Positions 1 through 8,822 of a DNA stretch of 42,726 nucleotides are shown here, piece after piece. Both the position numbers and the translations under genes were made by a program. Source of the stretch: Lichtheimia corymbifera B2541. Taxonomy: Eukaryota; Mucoromycota; Mucoromycetes; Mucorales; Lichtheimiaceae. The stretch covers positions 1 to 42,726 of the forward strand of contig JNEU01000918.1 of the NCBI GenBank assembly GCA_000697475.1, read 5' to 3'. Under the pieces are notes generated by a model, which made no database searches, had not been told where the DNA came from, and worked only from the letters and a program-made list of their open reading frames with translations. Positions within the stretch are counted from its first letter, which is position 1, and every line of letters starts with the position of its first letter.

Positions 1-255
1 TTCATTCCTGATGATTTTAATGACAATACGCCTGCACCAAAGCCTCAGCCTCAATCCAGCCTTCAAGATTATATCATTCAAACGTATCCCATGTCTGATC
101 ACGCCCAAAATATCATTGCCTCTTTACCGCCTTTAATTCTAGAACAACTCTCTGCCACCCTTAAGCAACAAGGAAAACCTCTTGTTTCCTCCACACCGCC
201 ATCATCACGTTCCCTGGGGAGTTCCTCTTCGATGAGGAACCATGATCCTGTTTAA
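1..255 (+). CDS. C-terminal end of an unidentified protein (5' truncated by window)
   Basis: Frame 1 is open from the first base to a TAA at 253-255, giving 84 residues of a C-terminus. It is rich in Pro, Gln and Ser (an early PAPKPQPQSS stretch and a serine-rich end SSRSLGSSSS), with one amphipathic segment around IIASLPPLILEQLSATLKQQ. No catalytic motif is visible. It is followed within 130 bp by AATAAA and a pure 31-base A run, so it is most simply the last ORF of a non-LTR retrotransposon, or else the 3' end of a retroposed host mRNA. I do not recognise the family. Confidence 0.45.
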   Translation, partial: FIPDDFNDNTPAPKPQPQSSLQDYIIQTYPMSDHAQNIIASLPPLILEQLSATLKQQGKPLVSSTPPSSRSLGSSSSMRNHDPV

Positions 256-351
256 ACTTCCTCTCATTTATCACATTTTGTACCTGCCGCGGCTTCTGTC
301 ACTCTACGTATACGTAGTCGCATAAATAAAATAAGCCCCGCAAGGGCCATA

Positions 352-383
<32 letters not shown>
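1..383 (+). mobile_element. 3' end of a poly(A)-tailed retroposed element (LINE-like)
   Basis: After the ORF stop at 255 comes a ~97-nt 3' UTR. It contains a perfect 14-bp palindrome CTACGTATACGTAG (304-317), AATAAA (325-330), a short GCCC/GGGC hairpin (335-347) and then 31 uninterrupted A residues (353-383). Terminal stem-loops plus a genomic A tail are hallmarks of target-primed reverse transcription. The 5' part lies outside the window, so reverse transcriptase cannot be seen, and a processed pseudogene remains possible. Confidence 0.55.
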
Positions 384-388
<5 letters not shown>

Positions 389-526
389 ACGATCTAGCTC
401 GCCGATCCTAGATTTCGCAATGTCACCACCAGCCTCGTCGAAAAAATTCAAGAGGTCGACCCAAGATCTACTTTGGCTGGTGGTGACATTGGGTGAATCT
501 GAGAATGGCCACGACGATCGTGAAAC
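384..526. repeat. Imperfect inverted repeat abutting the A tail
   Basis: Arms at about 384-434 and 475-526 are reverse complements with roughly 70% identity over ~51 bp. They include the perfect match AATGTCACCACCAGCC (419-434) against GGCTGGTGGTGACATT (475-490), and GTTTCACGATC against GATCGTGAAAC at the outer ends. The 40-bp spacer has no obvious content. The left arm begins at the first base after the A run. Confidence 0.65.
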
Positions 527-1505
527 TTCTACACAAGGTGCGCTTCACCCCGCCGCACAACTTTGTTCGATTGTAGACCCCACGTTTCATTGTAAACTTT
601 TTAGTTATGGGCATCTTTATGTTTTGCATATGTTGTAACCATGATGCTATATGACAAGTGGTGTTTGTTCATTGTCAAGTAGGTAGACCCCGATAGACCC
701 GAAGGTGCAGAGCGCCGTGCTTGTGTAACCCAGCTCATTTGCATGATACTTCAGAATGAACAACCACCACTGTCATATAGCATCATGGTTACAGCATATG
801 TAAAAACACAAAGGCGCCTGTATATCCAAATCTCCATAATGATGTGTAGAGGCTTTATGAGAACGATGTTGATCAGCATGACCGAGAGCACCTCCTGACC
901 AAGTTTCGACGTCCCCACCAGCAATATCGGCGCACACGGCCGTACACCCTATTTATGTTACCATCCATTCGTCGTCTCTCCTACATTCAATGTTTTCATA
1001 ATGAACTCTGGGGACTTTATGAGAACGAAATTGCTCGGCGTGGCCGAAAGGATGTTGTGTGAAAGTTTCAGGTTCGAGGTGGGCAACCTCGGCGAGCAGG
1101 AGCGTCTACCTTACTTTTCTCTTACATTTGGGCTGGCCGGCATTCAAAATGTTCATAATGAACCTTTCGATTTTTAAATGAATGGAGTTGATCAGCATGT
1201 GCGAGAGTACCTTCTGACCAAGTTTCAAGTGCGAGATGGGGAATCCCAAGAAACTACATACTAAGTGACTTTTTCATAAATCCGGCGCTTTCCCAATTTC
1301 CGCCCATCATAGTAAACCCCACATTATGCTCTCCGTTTCGAAATTTTCAAATGAAGCGTGGGTTCTTTATTAAGACAAAGTTGTTCAGCATGACCAAGAG
1401 CATCTTGTGTGAAAGTTTGAGGTTCCAGACGAGCAATCTCAAGATCAAGGATCAATTTGCAGTGTGCATGAATATGCCTGACTGTGCCTGACCTATTTAA
1501 TTTCC
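510..1505. repeat. Cluster of ~160-bp degenerate repeats, four direct copies and one inverted
   Basis: Four direct copies start near 833, 996, 1152 and 1336. Their shared core can be read at 851, 1014, 1170 and 1361 (pattern CTTTATGAGAACGA..TTG.TC.GC.TG.CC.A), giving spacings of 163, 156 and 191 bp. A fifth copy at about 510-612 is in the opposite orientation. Read on the strand opposite the four copies, the core keeps a similar peptide, best TFTQDALGHAEQLC. Variants include TWSGGALGHADQHR and TFTQHPFGHAEQFR, and the inverted copy gives TSTQGALHPAAQLC on the plus strand. No intact protein is formed. The family is not recognised. Confidence 0.6.
615..813. repeat. Inverted repeat with a perfect 22-bp core
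   Basis: The arms at about 615-676 and 752-813 are reverse complements, with a perfect 22-bp core at 635-656 versus 771-792 and only scattered mismatches outside it. The spacer is 75 bp. Transcribed, this would fold into a long hairpin. It could be a MITE-like element or a foldback made by inverted duplication of the neighbouring repeat. No terminal target duplication was found. Confidence 0.6.
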
Positions 1506-3260
1506 AGCTCTTCCCACTCCTTGTTTCTTGTCTCTTCTTCCCACTCTCAACTATTGCCCCATTCAAGTACAACTACAATCTGCGCACGATTGTCCTGCTT
1601 CAACCCATCATGTCAATCCTACAACTGTCTTGATCCGAATGCCTCTCCCTGCATGGCCAAGTCCATGGCGTGTATACCCCAGTACAACACACGCGTCTCA
1701 TGACACTCCACCTTCTCTTGCACTTTCCTTAACCACTACCAAACGTAACAGCAGCTGCCATTAGCAAGGTCTTTACTCCATTGTCTCAAACAGCGTTCAC
1801 AACCTTGTCATTCTAATACAACACACGCTCTCTTGCACATCGCCACAACCCAACGTAACACCGATCGCTAATAGGAAGGTCTTCAGTCTCGAATAGCATC
1901 TTTTGCCTGCAGCATCCTGTCTTGCAGTCTTTTTTACGTGAACAGCATGAAGTCATTGTATAGAAGCAGCTTTATTTACGTGCAGCAACTTGCTTTGATA
2001 CATACGGATACCAATGGATGATGCCATATCAGCCATCAAGTACGCTTCAAGACAAGCAATCTTCGACTGGTTGGGCAGCAATGAAATGACCAAGAAACAG
2101 AGAGATAAACAGCAGGATGGAAAAGGATGCATATCAGCAGCGATCACACGGCTCTTTTCAACCAACATATTGGTTTCGATGGATGCATGCATCAAGTGCA
2201 GCGAGGAGAAGAGATACTGGAATGTTGAGGACGATGATGGATTGGATGGAATTGACAAAAGGGCTTATATCTTTGGACGAATGGTGTTCTGTGCAGCCAT
2301 GGATGGTATCCGGATACTCAAGGCATATTATGCAGCAACGGATCTGGAATCATGGACGAAGGATGGTTTTGACGGCAGCAACCAAGGATACAATGACACA
2401 ATCACCCCTGTTACCGTTATAAGATTCACCTGTATCTTATTCAAACTTCTACGCTGTTCCTTTATTATATTATTATAAATAGATAGACGTCCACACGACC
2501 ATATGCTATTCTTCGACTCTTCCACTGAATGAATTTGGATTCAACGAGATGTTTGGGGTATCATACCGTCCTCTCATATGGGCAAGATGTGGAACACTTG
2601 GTTGGTTTCTGGATTGAAAGGGGAAATAGAAACTGGAGGTGGGAAAACGAGGTTGGATCATTTACATCATTGTATTGAGATGCTACTGCTCTTTTGTCAC
2701 AACATCATTACATTCACTAAAGCTTCCTACCTCGCATGCTGGTGGTAGACTAAGGGCAGTGGTGATTTATAAACGCTTGTATTGCAACGACAATAAATTT
2801 GAGAGTGCTGATGCTGAACATGACCGATTCTGCTTCTTCAGCCCAACACTTCCATTGTTCAACTTTCTTGGTTCGAGGGGATTTGACGGAGCTGCGCTCA
2901 AACAATGAAACATCATTGACGCATCAGAGAAATCAAATTAATGGTTATTTCAAAACTGCCAGCTAATAGCCTATTCCTCCCACTCATCTTTGTTTCCCAA
3001 TCCATCGCATATGATCGATTCTGCTGCTCCAGCCCATCATTTCCATCATTCAACTTTTCTTAATCCGATTGTCTTTGACTGAATGGCAACATCATGGGGT
3101 GAACACAGACTCGTCACTACTACTACAACAAGGGTATACTTGTGTCTCCTACAAAAAAAACCATCATTTGTTGATTTTCCATCCCTTCGGTTCTGTGCTT
3201 CAAGATGCTTGACCACTTTATCAGATCGATTAATCATCACAACAATTCCCACGCCCACTC
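1505..3260. other. Gene-poor stretch with three degenerate copies of one segment
   Basis: No gene with recognisable homology is seen. Three diverged copies of a ~65-bp segment (GATTCTGCT-C-CAGCCCA-CA-TTCCAT-TTCAACTTTCTT pattern) lie at about 1577-1645, 2816-2880 and 3005-3080. The flanks of the first and third copies are also similar (CCTATT..TCCCACTC.T.TTTG). A second near-duplicate pair is at about 1684-1772 and 1820-1892 (ACACGC..CTC..CAC....AACGTAACA....C.ATTAG.AAGGTCTT). This looks like old duplicated, decaying intergenic DNA. Confidence 0.45.
2014..2478 (+). CDS. Unrecognised open reading frame, 154 residues
   Basis: An ATG-initiated frame of 154 codons with a hydrophilic first two thirds and a hydrophobic C-terminal end (FTCILFKLLRCSFIILL). 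It resembles no family I know. A 101-codon frame on the other strand overlaps its 5' half, and the surrounding DNA is repeat debris, so it may be a chance ORF. It is listed only because it is the longest frame in this stretch. Confidence 0.15.
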   Translation: MDDAISAIKYASRQAIFDWLGSNEMTKKQRDKQQDGKGCISAAITRLFSTNILVSMDACIKCSEEKRYWNVEDDDGLDGIDKRAYIFGRMVFCAAMDGIRILKAYYAATDLESWTKDGFDGSNQGYNDTITPVTVIRFTCILFKLLRCSFIILL

Positions 3261-3559
3261 ACATATAAAGAAGGCTGTTGTCACCAACGCTATCATAAGC
3301 CCTTTCTTTCTGCTTGTATTCATATCGTAATCATCATTGACCTTTGGTAAGTTTCAAGGATAGCCTTTATATGATTCTCAAGATGAGGATACTCATGCAT
3401 TCGTATATTATGTAGCTTACTCCATTGCTTTATCACCACCTGATGTGCTTATTACTGACTAGTGACATTTGGCTGTGTTCCCTGGTGGACCCTGTGGTAG
3501 GTATAGCTATCATTTATACACTCCTCTTCGTTTTATGTAGTGACAAATGTTATTAGGAT

Positions 3560-4250
3560 GCGTTGTACCTTTGTAGGCAAAAGGCAACCCCAATCCGATG
3601 GGACAATTGGGACACCTTTGTAGGTGACAAAAGTACACTCTGTAGACGGTCACCGAGCAAACAATGCGTTATACAACTTGCAACTTGTCACGCCAACGGT
3701 GAACTCCCAACGGGCGAACCAAGGACAGCAGCTGCAACGTCGGCAAGCCGCAGCGCTACCAAACATCTACATATACCATATCCCCCAGCCAAACCAGCCA
3801 CCAGATATTACATGGAGGGACATTGGCACCCTTCCATGGAATTCTTGGGTCTATAATAATTCTCAAGCGTCCTCTTATGGACACATCAAGAACAAGAACA
3901 CGTCGTCTTTGCTCTCTCTCAATTCCAAGAGGTGCTGTAAGTACGTCACCGTGGGTTTGACTAATGACCAAAGCGGAAGGCAGCACAGTGAAGGTGTCCA
4001 TAGATTGGTTGCAAAGGTTTTCCTTCCTACACCCAGTCATGATGAAACGTTTGTTAATCACAAGAACCGGGACAGATTGGACAACTCCTGTACCACCTTT
4101 CGTGCCAACATTGTTCATGCACTTGGTCGCCCGGTAATCCTGCGACTTCCGCCATCACAAGAAACACACATGATAAAGAATCATCATCGGCCACAGCTGC
4201 AGCTCAGAAACAACCGCCACCGTTTTCTTTGATAGCATAGCGGCAACCGA
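3560..4250 (+). pseudogene. Decayed NUMOD4/HNH endonuclease-like gene with two HNH segments
   Basis: The frame 3624-4232 has no ATG (it opens with GTG just after a TAG). It reads in order: a first HNH tail (VHSVDGHRANNALYNLQLVT), a NUMOD4-like stretch (ITWRDI ... SSYGHIKNKNTSSLLSL ... YVTVGLTND) and a second HNH block (GVHRLVAKVFLP, then FVNHKNRDRLDN, then VHALGRPVI). Such proteins resemble homing endonucleases, with HNH_3 catalysis needing the His of xNHxDG and the later Asn in NLxW. In the first block this His is replaced by Ser (HSVDG); in the second the NLxW part is corrupted (CTTFRANI). After GRPVI, NUMOD1-like sequence resumes in another frame (SSSATAAAQKQP, about 4164-4215), which implies a frameshift near 4150. 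TATA-like ATATAAAG at about 3262 and a GTAAGT at about 3347 may be the old promoter and first intron. Called a relic; an odd exon structure is less likely. Confidence 0.6.
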
Positions 4251-4480
4251 ACGAGAATGCCGTATCTTTATTCAGCAAAATCAAAGAGATGGCCAAGTAC
4301 ACAAAACGTATATTGGGGTGGTAATTAGATAGATGTGACAATTCAAGTGGGCAACACTGACGCCATTAATCGACTTCCTCCCTCCAGGAGATTGATTTTA
4401 TTTGAGTGCAAAGTTTGCAACATCCTATATTTGCGTTTCTATTGCCGTTGTCATGGTTAATCCAATAAACCTTCAATCAA

Positions 4481-4785
4481 TCAACTACCACCTGCCTGTC
4501 GCAGCATGTCTGTAAGCTTTTTGGCGGCATTAATGATACTTTCATCCCCTGAGGATAACCGTGTTTGATCAAAATCTTCTGGACAATCCAATCCTAGTGT
4601 CAATGCCACTGCGTCACGATCTCTATCCGTATCTATACCAATAAACCATCCATAACGTTTGCCAACTTCCACTTACGGATGCCGCTGTAAATAACTAACA
4701 CGCGCTCAGAATAGCTGCCTTCGCCTTATAACACAATCCCAATATTAGCGTATCCCTTCCCATCAACGAGGTTACTGTCTTTCGA
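4481..4785 (-). pseudogene. Broken coding remnant of unknown function
   Basis: On the minus strand a frame ending at 4481 reads GKRYGWFIGIDTDRDRDAVA and continues to a TGA. Just upstream, in another frame, comes GEGSYSERVLVIYSGIRKW, and before an in-frame TAA, DSNLVDGKGYANIGIVL. The pieces read like one protein broken by a frameshift near 4670 and a stop near 4733. A GTAAGT lies at the frame change but no matching acceptor restores the frame. I do not recognise the protein. It sits between the HNH relic and the permease, at the edge of the repeat-rich segment. Confidence 0.35.
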
Positions 4786-4951
4786 ATGCATTACTCAAAC
4801 GCTGCCTTGTTGAAATGCCACAACATTCCTTATGATTTATGTTACATGATATGATATTCTACAGTGTTCAACACAAGCACATGGATGTAAAGCATAGATA
4901 TTATCAAATAGTAAATATACACAGAAAAAAGGGAATAAGGAGGAAACTTGT

Positions 4952-7670
4952 CTATGCAACTGCCTCGATCACCTTCTTGTACCATGGCAGATTCTTCTCT
5001 TCAGCAGCTTCTTGCTCAATCTCGAAACGAGTGACATGTCCACGTTCAAAGTCTATGCGTTCAAATGTTATAAATAAGCCTTTCATTGACACATGATTTG
5101 CATACGTACCAGCTTCATCGAGGGGAACAAGCCGTGTACGACGAACGACCTTGTAAATTATATAACAAAGAATGGCTGGCAAGATACCAATGTAGCTGCT
5201 CACAAAGGCCACGCCATCAAAAGTAGGAGTGAATGATTCATAACCTAATAAAGTATTGCGATCAGACATTTATCATCCATCAACGATAGGAGACTTACCT
5301 TGGCCCAAAATGACAAATGAGCAGAACAACAAGGCGAACAAGGGTGCAATAGGGAATCCAAATGCCTTGTATGGCAAGTCAGCCAAGCTACGACCTGTAA
5401 AATACATAGCTGTGAGCAACAATGGTCAATGTGAATGCTACTATGTTGCTTACCTTGTCGCTTGTAAGCACGTCGGAAACGCAAATGGATCAACACAATG
5501 CCCCACCAGCTGATGAAACCAGTAACAGCGGTGATGTTCAGGAACCAGTTGAAGGCTTCGGTAGCACTATACAAGAAAGATGGATGGTTATGCTTGAGCC
5601 CTTTTGGGTGTATCCGAGTAGCATGTCACAAACCTGTAAATGGCAGCAAATACACAAATGAAACCGATAGAAGACGAGAACAAAACGGCCCAATAAGGGG
5701 AGCCAAATCGGTTGGTCTTGGCCAAGAATTTGGGTGCGTTGCCATCGTGTGCGAGGCCCAATAGTGTACGAGAGCAAGTGTAGATATCGGAATTGCCTGC
5801 TGACAAGACGCTTGACAATACAACGGCCTATAAGATAAAAGAAATGAGGTTAGCTTACAAACGTTTACATCGATTGACAGACAATTGGCAACTTAAATTG
5901 ATTACATGCGCCGCGACATCTATGCCAGCCTTCTGGAAAACGAGGGTGAAAGAAGCGGTTGCAGCGTTTTCCTCGTCATTTTCGAGATTTGGATCATTGC
6001 TGGGAAGACACAAGCCGAGTAAAAAGATGGTCACGATGTAAAAGATGATGATACGCCAAAAAGTATTGCGAATGGCACGAGGTACAGTCTTTGTGGGGTT
6101 TTTGGCTTCACCAGCAGTGATACCAACAATTTCGGTACCTTGGAAAGAGAAACCAGCAGTAAGGAGCACGCTGACAAAACCCAAACCGCCATTGACGAAT
6201 GCGCCTGGATCCTTCCAGTACCTAGGGTGTTGCACGATAAGTATGAAATCGTAGCCTCTGATATAGATGCTTACTTGAAACCAAGAGTTTCGTCACCAAG
6301 ACCACCAGCTGCTACACAAATAGCTATATATGGGATGAGATATTAGATATGGCTTCCCAAGATAATGGATCACAGAAGAGGCGGAGCTTACCGATGATGA
6401 TAAAGACAATGACAATCAAAATCTTGATCAATGCGAACCAGTATTCGATTTCACCATAGATACTATAAGCAAACGTTAGAATAAAAATCGATCTTGGTTC
6501 AAGAATAATGATATTTACCGAACACCAACGAGGTTAATGGCGATGAGAATGATGAGAAAGATGGTACACCATGCTGCATCGGGCATCACAGGACTCCACC
6601 AATTGATGATTGTGGCTGCGGCAGATAGTTCTGTAATTGGGTATATATGTCAGTGACAAATCGTTCGACATGTGCGTGTGTTACATATCCACGGGTGTTT
6701 ACGAAATTGATTTACCTGTTGCAAGAGTTACAGCCTATGGGATAAGGAAAAGAGGGAATGATCGTGAGTAAACTGGGTCATGCGACACATCTCTTTCTCA
6801 CGCTTACCCACTAAATAAGGTAAATGCACCAGAAAAGGTACAGATCGTTGAGTTAATCGGATGATGCTAGCTATAAAGTGATTGTATCTCAAAGCTTACC
6901 GAGAACCTGCAGGTACAAAGCATATGTTAGAATGTGTGCATTCGGGTACCAATATACTATTGACATTTTTGACTCACCAGTAATTCCAACCAAGAGCAAA
7001 ACCAAGAGCAGGATCAACAAATCGAGTTGCAAAATGGTTGAACGAGCCGGAAACTAGCGGTGTATACGATTGATTATGAATACGTGCTGCATAAAATGGC
7101 GCACTTTCTCACGTACCAGGAATAAAGGTTGCCATTTCACCGAGTGAGGTAATGACGCAGTACACCTGTGATTTGAATTGGCGTGTTGGAATCAGAAATT
7201 GTATATTGTTGTTGCGAGTTGACAACATACCATGATACCAATGACACAATAAGCAATAAGGGCACCAGCGGGACCAGCCTGTATAGGTTCGCATAAGATA
7301 AGAATGATTGTGATGATATAGGCTAATATCATACCGTGGCTATATTTCCACCCGATGTCAGAAAAAGACCAGTGCTACGTGATACGATTGGTTGGTGTGT
7401 GTAAGTATGGATAATTCGATGATATGACACATCCACTTGGTCCGTTGTTTACCCAATGGCACCGCCAAGCGAAATCATTTGAATATGTCGAGCATTCAGG
7501 CCACGTTTGGCACCGTGTATCGTTCGTCCATTCTCTTCCAGATCATAAGTGTGGCTGTTCTCGACCGCTATTTTCTCATTGTCGAATACGACATGTTGGT
7601 CGCCTGCTTCATGCGCTTTGACGCTGCTGATGGAAGCACTCGTTCCGTCAGTTTGATGCTTTTCGACCAT
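4952..7670 (-). CDS. Amino-acid permease (APC superfamily, yeast-type AAT family)
   Basis: Plasma-membrane amino-acid/H+ symporter, probably for basic or general amino acids. I reconstruct 17 exons: 7670-7453, 7374-7335, 7278-7231, 7165-7117, 7053-6978, 6906-6900, 6810-6808, 6734-6716, 6630-6519, 6462-6392, 6311-6275, 6221-5906, 5827-5634, 5566-5454, 5394-5299, 5244-5110 and 5052-4952. They total 1635 nt (544 residues), phase kept at each junction. Family signatures run in order: HIQMISLGGAIGTGLFLTSG at the first membrane segment, PVSGSF, DPALGFALGWNYWFSWAVTL, GEIEYWFALIKI, FQGTEIVGITAGEAKNP, VLSAGNSDIY, and FVSSYIGI near the end. The tail EEKNLPWYKKVIEAVA is cytosolic. Exon 12 is taken to end at CAT|GTAATC, which drops a VIN usually present in relatives, so that junction is least sure. 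Substrate cannot be read from the sequence. Confidence 0.9.
6808..6906 (-). other. Micro-exons of 7 and 3 nt in the permease gene
   Basis: Exon 6 is GTTCTCG (6906-6900) between GCAG and GTAAGC. Exon 7 is just TGG (6810-6808) between TTATTTAG and GTAAGCG. Joined to their neighbours they give Y-W-F-S-W-A-V-T, matching the conserved WFSWA motif of yeast-type permeases such as Can1. Skipping exon 7 would keep the frame but lose the conserved Trp. Confidence 0.65.
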
Positions 7671-8822
7671 GTAGGTGGGGTATGAATAAAGATGGAGAAA
7701 GAAAAAAGAGAGAAAGAGGAAAAAAGTCAGGTTTATCTAGTTGCCTGGTTTGCCCGCTCATTCTGATTAAAAAAAAAGAACCCAGCCATTCCCAAACTTG
7801 GTTGTCTTTCCTTGCACCAATGTTATGTCTTCTTTTTTTTCTCATCCATTTGCTCACGGTGGTTACAAAAGATAGATCTTAAGCTATTAGGGTTCAGATC
7901 GTGTACCATGCCCACGGTCTTTTGTAACGTCCCCTGCCTTCTGTGGTCCTTGTTTTTCCCATGCCATTCACTCGGCCAAGCTGAAAATTTTTTCGCTGCT
8001 GCCAAGGGCTATCGAAAAGCCCGTTGGATCTGAGTGGTGTCGTTTTGAGCGGCAATATGTTTCACAAGCCTTCTCACCCTTGGCCAAAACAGTAGTCAAA
8101 AACTTTTCTCCGCCCATTCATGTCGCGTGTTGTCTGATCTTGTCATGATAACCCTTTAGGCTCTCAAAAGAAGCTTGCATGGTTAATAGGGTTGTAACTT
8201 TGTCGACTGCAGCTATATGCATGATAATTAGATGTGGCTATCCTTCTTTGTTTCGAATGTGCTATTTTGGAAGTTGCTCAGCAATGCTGCGTCAAATAAA
8301 ACGGCGTTGTCGGTTGTCTTTATCAGCAACGTCATCGCACGCCTCTCTAGCTTCTTTTAGCATGCATGTCGCGTATCCTATAGGTTCAATAGCGGTATAA
8401 TGTAGCCATAGTTAATGTTATAGCAAAGGCTATATATCGATTAGTGAGAATGAGCCATCGAATATTCTTCGAGATTAAGCGTTCCGTAGCTCGGTCATAC
8501 ATTTATTTGCATAAACAATAGCGCACGGTGATGCATAACAAAGAAGGATTGATGTGCTGATGTAAGCATACAATCCACCCCTCATTTCCAATTAAACCCA
8601 AGCCGCTTTTGTACCTTCCCTCCTTTTCTATGCTTCATAGCTCTAATTGACAATACCAAAGGTTGACTTGATGATTATTCACTATAGATGTCTTATCAGT
8701 CATGTTACACCATTACTCTTGTTGCACACCCAATTTGATCCGACAAGAAGGAACGTCTTGTGCTAATAGACAACTTTTATATATACTGATAATGATAAGG
8801 GGAAAAAAGGAAACAACTAAAT
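7671..8822. other. Intergenic region between permease start and BRR2 stop
   Basis: This region contains the permease promoter (right next to 7671) and the BRR2 3' UTR (left of 8823). The permease leader is rich in T/C on the coding strand (about 7680-7740). A minus-strand AATAAA is present near 8502-8507, about 315 bp past the BRR2 stop. I see no further gene or RNA here. Confidence 0.5.

Noticed and set aside
12..255. Partial first frame as an ordinary host gene with a normal 3' UTR
   Set aside because: A 31-base genomic A run directly after a polyadenylation signal is best explained by retroposition, though a processed copy of a host gene is not excluded.
384..1505. CRISPR-like array
   Set aside because: The repeats are ~160 bp, degenerate and partly inverted in a eukaryotic genome; there are no short identical repeats with unique spacers.
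6811..6899. A longer exon (reading STICTFSGAFTLFS) in place of the 3-nt permease exon
   Set aside because: It would lack the conserved WFSWAVTL join, runs into a stop (GGG TAA) and needs non-consensus splice sites, while TGG alone has perfect AG/GT flanks.
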